A stretch of DNA of 64,000 nucleotides from JAODBJ01 sp963782465 (GTDB lineage Bacteria > Actinomycetota > Acidimicrobiia > IMCC26256 > PALSA-610): assembly GCA_963782465.1 (NCBI GenBank), contig CAWAJR010000005.1, forward strand, positions 806,001-870,000, written 5' to 3'. Below, in pieces: positions 7,938 through 18,022 of this stretch. The translations under genes and the position numbers were made by a program. Below the pieces are notes generated by a model. The model was given only the letters and a program-made list of their open reading frames with translations. It made no database searches and was not told where the DNA came from. Every line of letters starts with the position of its first letter. The first letter of the stretch is position 1.

Positions 7938-9101
7938 ATGGCGGACGGCGAGGCCGCCGGCGAGTCGGCAAACGAGGTTGCGGGCGGTGCCGGCCACATC
8001 GAGCAGCTCCAACTCCGCGACTTTCGGTGTTTCACCGCGCTCGACCTCGGTCTCGCGCCCGGGGTGACGGTGATCGTCGGTGCGAACGGCGCCGGCAAGA
8101 CGTCGCTGCTCGAAGCGGTCGGTTGGGTTGCCCGGGCACGGTCGTTCCGCGCCGTCGCCGACGCCGCGCTGGTCGCCCGGGGGAGCGAGCAGGCCATCTT
8201 GCGGGCCGACGTGACGCAAGGGGAGCGGCGCCAACTGTTCGAGGCGGAGATCCGTGCATCGGGGCGCAACCGGATCCTGCTCAACCGGCACCCGATCACC
8301 CGTACCCGTGACCTCTACGGCCTGTTACGGGTCACGATGTTCGCGCCCGACGATTTGCAACTCGTGAAAGGCGGCCCGGCCGAGCGCCGGGGTTACCTCG
8401 ACGAACTGCTCACGATGCTCGCCCCGCGGTACGACGCGGCGCGTTCTGATTTCGAGCGCGTGTTGCGGCAACGGAACGCGTTGTTGAAGGGTGGTGTTCG
8501 CGACGAAGACGACGACGCGACCCTGTCGATCTTCGACGAACAGCTCGTGCGCTCCGCGGCCGAGATCGTGCGCGGCCGGCTCCGGCTCCTCGCGCGGCTC
8601 GGGCCGCTGATCAGCGAGACGTACGCGGAGGTGAGTGGGAGCGGCGTCGCCGTCGAGGGCACCTATACCGCCGAGTGGGCCGAAGCACCGTTGTACGAGA
8701 CCGACGCCGGCGAAGTGGAATCACAGTTACGCGTCGCCATCGCCGCCCGCCGCAAGCAAGAACTCGATCGGGGGCTGACCTTGGTCGGGCCACACCGCGA
8801 CGAATGGCGCCTCCTCGTCGACGCGCTCGACGCGCGCACGCAGGCGTCGCAGGGTGAGCAACGCACCCTCGCGCTCGCGCTCCGGCTCGCGGGCCACGCC
8901 CTCGTCACCGACCTCACCGGTGCCGCGCCGGTGTTGTTGCTCGACGACGTGTTCAGCGAACTCGACGCCCCGCGGGCGAGTGCCCTGATCCGGCGCCTTC
9001 CCGGTGGCCAGACGCTCGTGACGACCGCGAGCGCGATCCCCGACGGCGTCGAACCACAACGGTTCCTGCGGGTCGAGCACGGTACGGTCACGCCCGCGTG
9101 A
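7938..9101 (+). CDS. recF: DNA replication and repair protein RecF
   Basis: SMC-like ATPase that loads RecA at gaps. Walker A GANGAGKTSLLEA lies near residues 50-62, the ABC-type signature region is ASQGEQRTLALALRLA near 295-310, and Walker B is PVLLLDDVFSELD. It carries an extra N-terminal stretch of about 20 residues before the usual LQLRDFRCF start. It follows dnaN by 14 bases and overlaps the next gene by four (GTGA). Confidence 0.94.
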   Translation: MADGEAAGESANEVAGGAGHIEQLQLRDFRCFTALDLGLAPGVTVIVGANGAGKTSLLEAVGWVARARSFRAVADAALVARGSEQAILRADVTQGERRQLFEAEIRASGRNRILLNRHPITRTRDLYGLLRVTMFAPDDLQLVKGGPAERRGYLDELLTMLAPRYDAARSDFERVLRQRNALLKGGVRDEDDDATLSIFDEQLVRSAAEIVRGRLRLLARLGPLISETYAEVSGSGVAVEGTYTAEWAEAPLYETDAGEVESQLRVAIAARRKQELDRGLTLVGPHRDEWRLLVDALDARTQASQGEQRTLALALRLAGHALVTDLTGAAPVLLLDDVFSELDAPRASALIRRLPGGQTLVTTASAIPDGVEPQRFLRVEHGTVTPA

Positions 9102-9421
9102 GGGATCGTCGTGGCTCGGAACCGGTACCGCTGCGCGACGCGCTCGCGGGTGTCGGGCGGGAGCTCGGGATCCCCGATCCGGAACAGTTGACGACGCTGC
9201 TCGACGCGTGGCCCGGCATCGTCGGCGACACCCTCGCTCGCCACTGCCAGGTCCGTTCGCTTCGCGACGGCGTGCTCGTCGTGGCCGTCGATACCCCGGC
9301 CGTCGCGACGCAGGTGCGGTACCTCGAAGCAGCCCTTCGCGAGGCCGCCGACCGGCTCGCGGGAGTGGGGGTCTTCCGCCGCCTGCAGGTGGTGGTTCAG
9401 GGGCCGGGAAAGCCGGTTTGA
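9098..9421 (+). CDS. DUF721/DciA-like protein
   Basis: 107 residues of the DUF721 (DciA-related) family found between recF and gyrB in actinobacteria. DciA proteins interact with the replicative helicase; whether this short actinobacterial form does so is inferred. Visible features: WPGIVGDTLARHCQV and a C-terminal hydrophobic/charged segment LEAALREAADRL. Start GTG 9098 overlaps the recF stop. Confidence 0.8.
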   Translation: MRDRRGSEPVPLRDALAGVGRELGIPDPEQLTTLLDAWPGIVGDTLARHCQVRSLRDGVLVVAVDTPAVATQVRYLEAALREAADRLAGVGVFRRLQVVVQGPGKPV

Positions 9422-9584
9422 GCCGCCCCCTTCTGGTAGACTCGTAACACTGCGAAATCCGCTCTGACCTGGCGTTTCGCGCCCGGTTCGGCATCGGCGA
9501 GCGCACCGGTACCCCCCGCGTCGGCATCGGCGCCGGCACCCGCGCCGGCGCCGTCGAGCCCCAACATCGACAAGGACTTTGCGC
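9422..9584. promoter_or_regulatory. Upstream region of gyrB
   Basis: 163-bp gap, unusually long for this operon. It contains GGTAGACT near 9435-9442, a possible -10 element, and a GGCGCCGGC-rich stretch near 9500-9555. In many bacteria gyrB has its own supercoiling-sensitive promoter, so a separate promoter here is likely but not proven. Confidence 0.4.
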
Positions 9585-12500
9585 GTGGCGTACGAGGCCG
9601 CAGACATCACGGTTCTCAAGGGCCTGCAACCGGTGCGCGAACGGCCCGGTATGTACATCGGTTCCACCGGCCCGTCCGGTTTGCACCACCTCGTCTACGA
9701 GGTGGTCGACAACTCGGTCGACGAGGCGCTGGCCGGGTTCGCGAACCGCATCGACGTGACCCTCCTGGCCGACGGCGGCGTGAGCGTCGCCGACAACGGC
9801 CGCGGTATCCCGGTCGACCCGCACGAGGAAGATCCCGAGAAATCGGCGGCCGAGATCGTGCTGACGATGCTGCACGCGGGCGGGAAGTTCGGCGGGAGCG
9901 GTTACAAGATCTCCGGTGGCCTGCACGGCGTCGGTGTGTCGGTCGTGAACGCGCTGTCGCGGCGGCTCGAACTCGAGATCCACCGCGACGGGGGCGCCTA
10001 CCAGATGACCTTCGTCGATGGCGGCAACCCGGTCGCGCCCCTGCAACGGGTCGGCGACTCCGACCGTACGGGAACCATCGTCACCTTCTGGCCCGACCCG
10101 ACGATCATGGAGGAGGTCGAGTTCCGGGCGCAGACCTTGCTCGAACGCCTGCGCGAGATGGCGTTCCTCAACAAGGGCCTCGAGATCAACTTCACCGACG
10201 AGCGCGTCGACCCACCCGCGACGCAGCGTTACAAGTTCGACGGCGGCATCGTCGACTTCGTGAAGCACCTCAATGCCAAGAAGGAACCGATCTTCGACGT
10301 GGTCGTGTCGTTCGAAGACACCTACGACGCGGGCGAACTCGAAATCGCGATGCAGTGGAACAACGGCTACCACGAGGCATTGCATTCGTTCGCGAACAAC
10401 ATCGCCACCACCGAAGGTGGGATGCACGAAGAAGGGTTCAAGAAGTCGCTCACGAACGCGGTCAACCGGTACGCGCGCGCGAAGAACATCCTCAAGGAGA
10501 AAGACGAGAACCTTCTCGGCGAAGACATCCGCGAAGGCCTCACCGCGATCATCTCGGTGAAGCTGCTGTCGCCGCAGTTCGAAGGCCAGACGAAGACGAA
10601 GCTCGGCAACACCGAGATCCGCTCGTTCGTCGAGAAGATCACCAACGAGAAGCTGGGCGACTGGCTCGAAGAACACCCGCCCGAAGCCAGGGCGATCGTC
10701 GCCAAGGCCACCCAGGCCGCGCACGCCCGCGTCGCGGCGCGCGCCGTGCGCGACCTCACCCGCCGCAAGTCGCTGCTCGACGGTGGTGGGATGCCGGGCA
10801 AGCTGGCCGACTGTTCGAGCCGCAACCCCGAAGAAGCCGAACTGTTCATCGTCGAAGGCGACAGCGCCGGCGGGCCGGCGAAGCGAGCGCGCGACTCGCG
10901 CTACCAGGCGATCCTGCCGATCCGGGGCAAGATCCTCAACGTCGAGCGCGCCCGTATCGACCGCATGTTGCGCAACGAGGAGATCCAGGCGCTCATCTCG
11001 GCGATGGGCACGAGCATCGCCGAAGAGTTCGACTACTCGAAGTTGCGGTACCACAAGATCGTCTTGATGTCGGTGCTCCCCGACGAGCCGGTGCTGGTCA
11101 CCGACTCGACCGGCTGGTTCGCCCTTCACCCGATCGGGCCGACCATCGACACCTGGCTCGACGACGGGCTCGACGTGCCCGATGCGTCGACGGTGAGTGC
11201 CGATCCACTCGGAAAGACGGCTCGGGTTTCGCCGATCAAGCGGGCGATCCGCCACGGCTACGAAGGCGACGTCCACCGCATCACCACGCGGTACGGCCGC
11301 TCGATCGAAGTCACGAGCGGCCACTCCGTGTTCGTGTGGGAGGCCGGGCGCATGACGACTCGGCCCGCCGACGAACTCGGCCCGGCGATCTCGTGGTCGC
11401 GCCCCGCCGCCTGCCCCGCGCGGTGATCCCGACCTGCGAGCTCGACCTGCTGGAGTTGTTCGTCGCGAGTGGTTGCACACGCGGCCTGCGGGTTGACGGC
11501 GAATCGGTACGAGCGTTACGCCTGGCCGCGGCGGTGGATTGCGCTCCGCCCCAAGCGCGGGTCGCCGAGCGTCGCGTCGAAGTACCGCTCACCGACCTGC
11601 GCCGGTTGGCCACCCGCCGCCGCGCGCGGGGCCTCACGCAGACGGAGGTTGCGGTCGCGCTCGGCCTGCGAGGCGCGTGCACGATTTCCGAGTACGAGAC
11701 GGCACGAAGCCGGCCCCCGGAGTCGTTGTTCCGGCGTTACCTGTTGCTGCTCGGTGAGCCGTGGCCCGCCGGTGCCCGGCTGCTCGCGTCGCCGGCCGAT
11801 GCCTGGCGTACGGCCTCGGATGCCAGTGCGAACGGCCGCTGGCGGCGGGTCGGGCGATCGTGCCGCGCCGACGCGCTCAGCATCGATGATGTGGGGATGC
11901 TCGACCGAGACGTCACGCTCGTCCCCCAAGCGCACACGAACCGCGCCTTTGGTCGTCACCTCAGCGTGACGCCGGAGTTGTGCTATTTCCTCGGCTGGTA
12001 CACCGCGGAAGGTTCACTCTCGGGGCGGTCGCAAGTCGCGTTGTCGCTGGGCCGCGACGACGAGCGTTTCCTTCCCGCCATTGTCTCCGCCGTCGAGTGT
12101 GTCTTCGGTGAAACCCCGCGGGTCTCGGTCGACTCGCGCAACGCCAAGCAGTTCAAGTTGTACTTCCATTCCTCGCTGGCCGCGCGTCTGCTGATGGCGC
12201 TCGGGCTGCACGGTCGTGCGCATGAGAAGCGGCTCCCGGACCTGCTCCTGAACGTCGATGAGCAGTGCCAGCTCGCGTTCCTCGAGGGCTACTTCCTCGG
12301 CGACGGCACGAAGGGTGCACTGACGTCGTCGCTGCGGTTCACCACGGCGTCACGGGAACTCGCCAACGGGGTCTTGTACCTCCTCGGCCAACTCGGGATC
12401 GTGGCGTCGTTGTCGCGCCAGTCGGGCATCACCAACGCGCTTTCCGATCGAGACGCGTGGGCGATCACCGTCCTCGGGAAAGATCAACTCGCGCGGTTGG

Positions 12501-13141
12501 AGCCCGTGTGGCGCAACGCACCGAACGCCGGCGCGCTGCGACGGCATGCGATGTCAGCGACACATCGCGGGCCCCAACATCACGTGGTGATCTCCGACGA
12601 ATTGATCGCGCTGCCGGTGCGTTCGAACATCGTGCGCCGCTACGAAGGCGACGTCTACGACCTCGAAGTGGCCGATGATCACAGTTTCGTGGCCGGGTTC
12701 GGCGGGGGATTGGTCGCGCACAACACCGACGCTGATGTCGATGGCGCGCACATCCGCACGTTGTTGCTCACGTTGCTGTACCGGTACCAGCAGGAGTTGG
12801 TGAAGCGCGGGCACGTGTACATCGCGCAGCCGCCGCTGTTCCGCGCCGACATCGGCAAGGAGCGCAACTATCTCAAGGACGAAGCGGCGCTACGCGGCTT
12901 CGAGGCGGCGCACGAAGGTCGCAAGATCGAGGTGAGCCGGTTCAAGGGCCTCGGCGAGATGGACTGGCAGGAACTCAAGGTCACCACCATGGACCCCGCC
13001 ACCCGCACGCTCCTGCAGGTGTCGGTCGAGGACGCCGCGATCGCCGACGAGATCTTCGCGACGTTGATGGGCGAAGACGTCGAAGCGCGCCGCGGGTTCA
13101 TCCAGGAGAACGCCAAAGACGTGCGTTTCCTCGACATCTGA
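9585..13141 (+). CDS. gyrB: DNA gyrase subunit B interrupted by an intein, with apparent frameshift
   Basis: ATPase subunit of gyrase. Start GTG 9585 (VAYEAADITVLKGL) has AAGGA about eight bases upstream; TTG 9579 is an alternative. The N-extein contains the GHKL ATPase (YEVVDNSVDEALAG, GRGIPVD, GGLHGVGVSVVNAL) and the TOPRIM EGDSAGGPAKRARD. The host protein breaks after YHKIVLM and resumes at TDADVDGAHIRTLLLT, so the intein sits in the TOPRIM metal-binding motif. The C-extein ends normally (GFIQENAKDVRFLDI). Two frames must be joined inside the intein at about 11376-11386; otherwise the protein would stop at 11426, which an essential gene could not tolerate. Restored length is about 1185 residues including the intein. 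Confidence 0.95.
11070..12724 (+). mobile_element. GyrB intein with LAGLIDADG endonuclease and HTH insert
   Basis: Protein-splicing element of about 552 residues (after frame correction). It begins with Ser1 (SVLPDEPVLVTDSTG, block A), has block B GYEGDVHRIT...VTSGHSVFV with the TxxH motif, and ends with block F YEGDVYDLEVADDHSFV and block G GGLVAHN followed by +1 Thr. The central homing endonuclease has two dodecapeptide motifs, CYFLGWYTAEGS and FLEGYFLGDGT. Between the N-terminal splicing part and the endonuclease, at about 11590-11760, lies a helix-turn-helix segment (RRRARGLTQTEVAVALGL...ISEYETARS) resembling XRE regulators. A missing base near 11380 breaks the frame. Confidence 0.93.
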
Positions 13142-13162
13142 CGGTATGGAGACATCGCGCGC

Positions 13163-15793
13163 ATGAGTGACGAGACGCCGGCCCCGGTCGGCAGCATCGA
13201 GCCGATCGAGATCCAGGAGGAGATGGAACGCTCCTTCCTCGACTACGCGATGTCGGTCATCACGTCCCGTGCATTGCCCGACGCGCGCGACGGGTTGAAG
13301 CCGGTGCACCGCCGGATCCTCTACGGCATGTACGAGGGCGGGATGCGGCCCGACCGGCAGCACAAGAAGAGTGCGTCGGCCGTCGGCGACGTGATGGGCA
13401 AGTACCACCCCCACGGCGACAGCGCGATCTACGACGCGATGGCCCGGATGGCCCAAGACTGGTCGTTGCGCTACCCGCTCATCGACGGCCACGGGAACTT
13501 CGGCTCACCCGACCCGAAAGACCGTCCCGCCGCCATGCGTTACACCGAAGCGCGCCTGGCGCCGCTCGCGATGGAACTGCTCGGCGAGATCGACGAAGAC
13601 ACCGTCGACATGGGCGCGACCTACGACGGTGCCAACCAGGAACCGCTGGTGTTGCCGGCCCGCTTCCCGAACCTGCTTATCAACGGCGGCGGCGGCATCG
13701 CGGTGGGCATGGCGACCAACATCCCGCCCCACAACATGCGGGAGGTGATCGACGCCACGCTGCACCTCATCGATCATCCCGACGCCACGCCGACCGACCT
13801 CATGCAGTTCGTGCACGGTCCCGACTTCCCGACCGGCGGGTTGATCCTCGGCCGATCCGGGATCGTCGAGGCGTACACCACCGGCCGCGGTTCGATCCGG
13901 ATGCGCGCGATCGCCGAGATCGAGGAAGACAAGAACGGCAACCCGCAGATCGTCATCACCGAGGTCCCGTACCAGACGTCGGCCGAGGGCATCGCCGAAA
14001 AGATCGCGGAGCTCGCGAACGAACGGCGGGTCGACGGCTTGCGCGACGTGCGCAACGAATCGTCGGGCGACACGATCAAGGTCGTCGTGTACCTGAAGCG
14101 CGACGCGAACGCGCAGGTGGTGCTGAACCAGCTCTACAAGCACACGCCGATGCAGACCAACTTCGCCGCGCACATCCTCGCGCTGGTCGACGGTGTCCCG
14201 CGCCTGCTCAACCTGCAACAGGCATTGGCGGTCTACGTCGATCATCAGGTTGAGGTGATCCGCCGGCGCAGCGAATACCGGCTGCGCAAGGCGCGCGATC
14301 GCATGCACATCGTCGAGGGCTTGCTGCGCGCGCTCGACATGATCGACGCGATCATCGCGCTCATCCGGGGCGCGGAATCGGCGGCCGCGTCGCGTGAAGC
14401 GCTGACGGCCGAGCCGTTCTCGTTCAGCGACATCCAGGCCGAGCACATTCTCAACATGCAGTTGCGCCGGCTCGCGCAACTCGAGCACCAGAATCTGCGC
14501 GAGGAGGCAGCCGAACTCGCGCAGACGATCGCCGAACTCGAAGCGATCCTCGCCGACGAGACGCGCCTGCGCACCGTGATCAAGGAAGAGCTCGGCCAGG
14601 TGCGGGAGAAGTACGGCGACGACCGCCGTACGCAGATCACGATCGACCCGGGCGATCTCGCCGATCTCGACCTCATCGAAGACGAAGAACTCGTCGTGAT
14701 GCTGTCGCGCAAGGGCTACGTGAAGACGGTTTCGGTCGACGAGTTCCGTACCCAGGGACGGGGTGGACGGGGCGTGCGGGGCGGCAACCTCCGCGACGAG
14801 GACTACGTCGAGCATCTCCTCACCACCACCGCGCACTCCTACTTGTTGTTCTTCTCGAACCGCGGGCGCGTCTACCGCTTGCGCGCGCACGAGATCCCGA
14901 TGAAGGACCGCACCGCGCGCGGCACTGCGCTGGTGAACCTCATCTCGTTGCAGGCCGACGAGCACATCGAGGCCGTGATCGACACGCGCACCTACGAAGA
15001 GGGCGTGTACCTGTTCTTCGCGACGATGCGCGGCATGGTCAAGAAGACCCGCATGAGCGAGTACGACTCGTCGCTGCGCACCGGCCTCATCGCGATCAAC
15101 CTCAACGAGGGCGACGAACTCGTGCGGGTCGTGCAGACGACCGGGCACGACGACATCTTCATGGTGTCGCGCGGCGGGATGACGATCCGCTTCTCCGAGG
15201 ACGACGTTCGAGCAATGGGGCGGGCCACGGCCGGTGTCCGCGGAATGCGGCTCCGGAACGGCGAAGATGGCGTGGTGAGTTGCGACGTCGCCCGAGACGA
15301 CGCCGTCATGCTGTTCGTGTCGTCGAGCGGCCACGGCAAGCGGACGCGTCTCGACGCGTTCAACCGCCAGGGCCGGGGCGGCCAGGGCGTGCGGGGCATG
15401 CGCATTACCGCCGCGCGCGGTGAAGTCGTCGCCGCGTTCGCAGTGGTGCCCGGCGACGAAGTGCTCGTGTTCTCGTCCGCGGGCAACATCGTGCGCACCT
15501 CGGTCGACGAGATCTCCGAGCAGGGCCGCGACGCCACCGGGGTGCGGGTCGCCCGCCTCGCCGAGGGTGATGCGGTCGTCGCGGTCGCCCGGGTACTGGA
15601 AACCGACGCCGAAGCCGATACAGAGACCGACGGTGAAACGACGGCCGAAACCGAGGCAGGAAGCGGCGTGGAGGCCGCCGGTGACGGTGCCGGCAGCCTT
15701 TCCGGGTCGCCCGACGGTGAGGACGGGGCCGAAAGCCGCGATGATGTACCGGGCGGGGGCACCGGGGCCGACTCGGAGAACGGGGAGAGCTAG
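13163..15793 (+). CDS. gyrA: DNA gyrase subunit A
   Basis: DNA-cleavage subunit of gyrase, 876 residues. The catalytic Tyr lies in AAMRYTEARL; the quinolone-resistance region reads HPHGDSAIYDAM with Ser87 and Asp91, the residues expected in a susceptible enzyme. The C-terminal beta-pinwheel includes the GyrA box QGRGGQGVRG and related repeats. The last 70 residues form an acidic Glu/Asp/Gly/Thr tail, which modulates supercoiling in some gyrases. Start ATG 13163 is 21 bases after gyrB. Confidence 0.97.
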   Translation: MSDETPAPVGSIEPIEIQEEMERSFLDYAMSVITSRALPDARDGLKPVHRRILYGMYEGGMRPDRQHKKSASAVGDVMGKYHPHGDSAIYDAMARMAQDWSLRYPLIDGHGNFGSPDPKDRPAAMRYTEARLAPLAMELLGEIDEDTVDMGATYDGANQEPLVLPARFPNLLINGGGGIAVGMATNIPPHNMREVIDATLHLIDHPDATPTDLMQFVHGPDFPTGGLILGRSGIVEAYTTGRGSIRMRAIAEIEEDKNGNPQIVITEVPYQTSAEGIAEKIAELANERRVDGLRDVRNESSGDTIKVVVYLKRDANAQVVLNQLYKHTPMQTNFAAHILALVDGVPRLLNLQQALAVYVDHQVEVIRRRSEYRLRKARDRMHIVEGLLRALDMIDAIIALIRGAESAAASREALTAEPFSFSDIQAEHILNMQLRRLAQLEHQNLREEAAELAQTIAELEAILADETRLRTVIKEELGQVREKYGDDRRTQITIDPGDLADLDLIEDEELVVMLSRKGYVKTVSVDEFRTQGRGGRGVRGGNLRDEDYVEHLLTTTAHSYLLFFSNRGRVYRLRAHEIPMKDRTARGTALVNLISLQADEHIEAVIDTRTYEEGVYLFFATMRGMVKKTRMSEYDSSLRTGLIAINLNEGDELVRVVQTTGHDDIFMVSRGGMTIRFSEDDVRAMGRATAGVRGMRLRNGEDGVVSCDVARDDAVMLFVSSSGHGKRTRLDAFNRQGRGGQGVRGMRITAARGEVVAAFAVVPGDEVLVFSSAGNIVRTSVDEISEQGRDATGVRVARLAEGDAVVAVARVLETDAEADTETDGETTAETEAGSGVEAAGDGAGSLSGSPDGEDGAESRDDVPGGGTGADSENGES

Positions 15794-16354
15794 GTGGTCA
15801 GACCGAAGGCGGTGCTCGAAACCGAGACCGCGACTCCGGCCAAGACACGCGCCGAACGGGAACGGGAACGGGCGCTCGCGCGCAAGAACGGTGCGAAAGC
15901 GCGGACCAACGGGTCGGGCACGGGGCTCCTGCAGAACCTCGCCCGGAAGCGGCAGCAGCGAACGAAGTTGCGCCCTGTCGCGGTGCGGCGCCCGATGGAA
16001 CGGCGCTACCGGCAGACCGTGCGCTCCGTCGACCTGTGGACGGTGCTGAAGATCTCGGTGTGCTTCTACCTGTGCGGGCTGATCGTCACGATGGCGAGCG
16101 GCGTGGTGCTCTGGTGGATCGCGTCGGGTCTCGGGGTGATCCACAACGTGGAGCGGTTCATCGGCGACCTGCTGGGCTCCGACAACTTCCAGTTCCTTTC
16201 GTGGCGGATCCTGCGGGGCGCGATGCTCATCGGCTTGGTGATCGTCTGCCTGCAGGTGGTGTGCACGGTGCTCGCGGCCGCGTTCTACAACCTCTTCGCG
16301 GAACTGCTCGGTGGCATCGAGATCACCGTCGTCGAGGAAGAACCGCCCGGCTGA
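15794..16354 (+). CDS. DUF3566 transmembrane protein
   Basis: 186 residues. A charged, basic N-terminal region of about 90 residues (RERERALARKNGAKAR) is followed by two membrane segments, about 95-120 (ISVCFYLCGLIVTMASGVVLWW) and 140-170 (LIGLVIVCLQVVCTVLAAAFY), with a short loop between. This family follows gyrA in actinobacteria and its function is unknown. GTG start abuts the gyrA stop with no spacing, so it is probably cotranscribed. Confidence 0.88.
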   Translation: MVRPKAVLETETATPAKTRAERERERALARKNGAKARTNGSGTGLLQNLARKRQQRTKLRPVAVRRPMERRYRQTVRSVDLWTVLKISVCFYLCGLIVTMASGVVLWWIASGLGVIHNVERFIGDLLGSDNFQFLSWRILRGAMLIGLVIVCLQVVCTVLAAAFYNLFAELLGGIEITVVEEEPPG

Positions 16355-16383
16355 GCCGGGCGATAAGCTCTCCGTCCGCTCGC

Positions 16384-16457
<74 letters not shown>

Positions 16458-16567
16458 CTTCGCGGGCCTGCGGGTGAGCGGTGCGATCGGCGCCGCGGTG
16501 GCGCGCGATGTTCCCGGCATCGTGCGGTCTGGGAGCGCTCCGGCGGGCGTCGGTACACTCGCCGTTC

Positions 16568-16705
16568 GTGACGCTCTTCCGGCGGGTGCTGCTTGTTCTC
16601 GGGGTCGCCGGGGGGATCGGTTTGCTGGCGCGATTCCGGGGCAAGGGCGGCGTCCCGCCGACGAGCGGGGGCTGGCGGGAACTCGAAGCGCCGAACTACC
16701 GGTGA
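16568..16705 (+). CDS. Small single-pass membrane protein
   Basis: 45 residues from GTG 16568: one hydrophobic helix (FRRVLLVLGVAGGIGLLARF) and a short polar tail ending in ELEAPNYR. It overlaps the following gene by four bases (GTGA). I do not recognise a family; the short helix plus a Trp/Tyr-containing tail looks like a membrane anchor. Confidence 0.55.
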   Translation: MTLFRRVLLVLGVAGGIGLLARFRGKGGVPPTSGGWRELEAPNYR

Positions 16706-17688
16706 CCACCGCACTTGTCGTCGGTGTCGGCGAAGTGGGGGTACGTGCCGCCCGCCAGCTGGTGGATACGCCCGGCATCGAATCGGTGCTGGTCGCCGAC
16801 CGTGAACGCCGGCGCGCGTCGCGCCTGTCCGAATCACTCGGCGCGAAGGCGTCGATGGTCGATGTTGCGGAGGGTTCCCTCCCCGACGGGGTCGACGTCG
16901 TCGTGTGCGCGTTGCCGCGCGGCATCGACGCTCCGATCGTCGAGGACGCGATCGACGCCGGAGTACCGGTTGCCACCAGCGACGACGACGACGACGCGAT
17001 CGCCGCGTTGCAAGTGCTCGACGGTCGTGCCCGCGCCCGTGGAGTGACGGTTGCGATCGGCTGCGGCCTTGCGCCCGGGCTTGCCGACGTGCTCGCCCGC
17101 CACGCGGCCGACACGTTCGACGAAGTGCACGAGATCCGCGTGGCGCGAACCGGCTGGGGCGGGCCTGCGTGCCAGGCGAGCGCCCGACGGGCGCGGCGCG
17201 AACCGGCGATCGAATGGCACGACGGCCAGTGGCGCGACGACCAACCGAGCGGCGAGCAGCTGGTGTGGTTCCCCGAACCGATCGGCGCACGCGACTGTGC
17301 CGCGGTCGCGGCCGGCGTACGCACGCTGGTCGCCGCGTTCCCCGGCGTGCCGCGCGTGTCGTTCGCGCTCGGTGAGCCCCCGAAGCGTTCGTTCATGCGC
17401 CGCCGTTTCGGCGACGACGGCGAATGGGGCGCAACCCGGGTGGAGGTGTGGGGCCACAACGACCACGGTCACGTGTGCCTCGTGTACGGCGTGGTCGAAC
17501 GCACGAGCGTCGCCGCCGGCACCGTGCTGGCCGTCGTCGCCGCGCACCTCGCCGGCGTGCTCGGCGAACGGGTCGTGCTCCCCGGCGTGCACGGCGTCGC
17601 CGAGCTGGTCGCGCCGGTGCCGTTCCTGGGCGAACTGTCGCAGCGCGGCGTGCGAGCCGCCGTCTTCGAGGGCGTGCCCGTCGCCTGA
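16702..17688 (+). CDS. Saccharopine dehydrogenase-like NAD(P)-binding protein
   Basis: 328 residues with an N-terminal Rossmann fold, TALVVGVGEVGVRAARQL, and an acidic residue after the second strand (VLVADRERRR). The middle (AIGCGLAPGLADVLARH) resembles saccharopine dehydrogenase C-terminal regions. Such proteins act as oxidoreductases on amino or keto acids; the substrate here is unknown. Start GTG 16702 overlaps the preceding small gene. Confidence 0.7.
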   Translation: MTTALVVGVGEVGVRAARQLVDTPGIESVLVADRERRRASRLSESLGAKASMVDVAEGSLPDGVDVVVCALPRGIDAPIVEDAIDAGVPVATSDDDDDAIAALQVLDGRARARGVTVAIGCGLAPGLADVLARHAADTFDEVHEIRVARTGWGGPACQASARRARREPAIEWHDGQWRDDQPSGEQLVWFPEPIGARDCAAVAAGVRTLVAAFPGVPRVSFALGEPPKRSFMRRRFGDDGEWGATRVEVWGHNDHGHVCLVYGVVERTSVAAGTVLAVVAAHLAGVLGERVVLPGVHGVAELVAPVPFLGELSQRGVRAAVFEGVPVA

Positions 17689-17755
17689 TTCGTGCCGTTC
17701 CCATCGAGCGGCCGCCAGGGTGGCGGCGTCGTACGATGGAGCCCTCGCCTCAAGC

Positions 17756-17829
17756 GGGGACGTAGCTCAGTTGGCTAGAGCACCTGCTTTGCAAGCAGGG
17801 GGTCGTGGGTTCGAGTCCCATCGTCTCCA
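17756..17829 (+). tRNA. tRNA-Ala (TGC), integration target
   Basis: Cloverleaf: acceptor GGGGACG/CGTCTCC (one G-U pair), anticodon stem CCTGC/GCAGG with loop TTTGCAA (TGC), T arm GTGGG TTCGAGT CCCAT. Its 3' 42 bases are duplicated at 25143-25184, marking it as the att site of the following island. Confidence 0.97.
17788..17829. repeat. attL (tRNA-Ala 3' half)
   Basis: Left copy of the 42-bp duplication, from the anticodon loop TTTGCAAG to the discriminator base of the functional tRNA-Ala. Confidence 0.92.
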
Positions 17830-17901
17830 CCGCGAACATGCTGGTCCCGGCGCTGCAACGCGCCGATCGAGGGCGCTCAAGGCGCCCGAGAACCCATCCG
17901 C

Positions 17902-17919
17902 GTGCCACTTCCGTGCCAC
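17902..17919 (+). repeat. 18-bp end repeat, left copy
   Basis: GTGCCACTTCCGTGCCAC, itself two GTGCCAC half-sites spaced by TTCC. An identical copy in the same orientation lies inside the right end at 25019-25036. Probably integrase arm-type binding sites. Confidence 0.6.
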
Positions 17920-18022
17920 AACGTGAACGCTACCGACTCCGGGCGCGGGAACCCCTTGGAACAGGCGAAGCTCCGCCCTTCTCGCGCTCGATACGGCAGC
18001 TTGCCGGGGCTAGCCTCAATCC

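Noticed and set aside
8727..11480. 917-codon minus-strand open frame across gyrB, recF
   Set aside because: Antisense to conserved recF, dciA-like and gyrB genes; the translation has no conserved motif and arises from GC-rich codons.
13505..16144. 879-codon minus-strand open frame
   Set aside because: Antisense shadow of gyrA and DUF3566; no recognisable motif.
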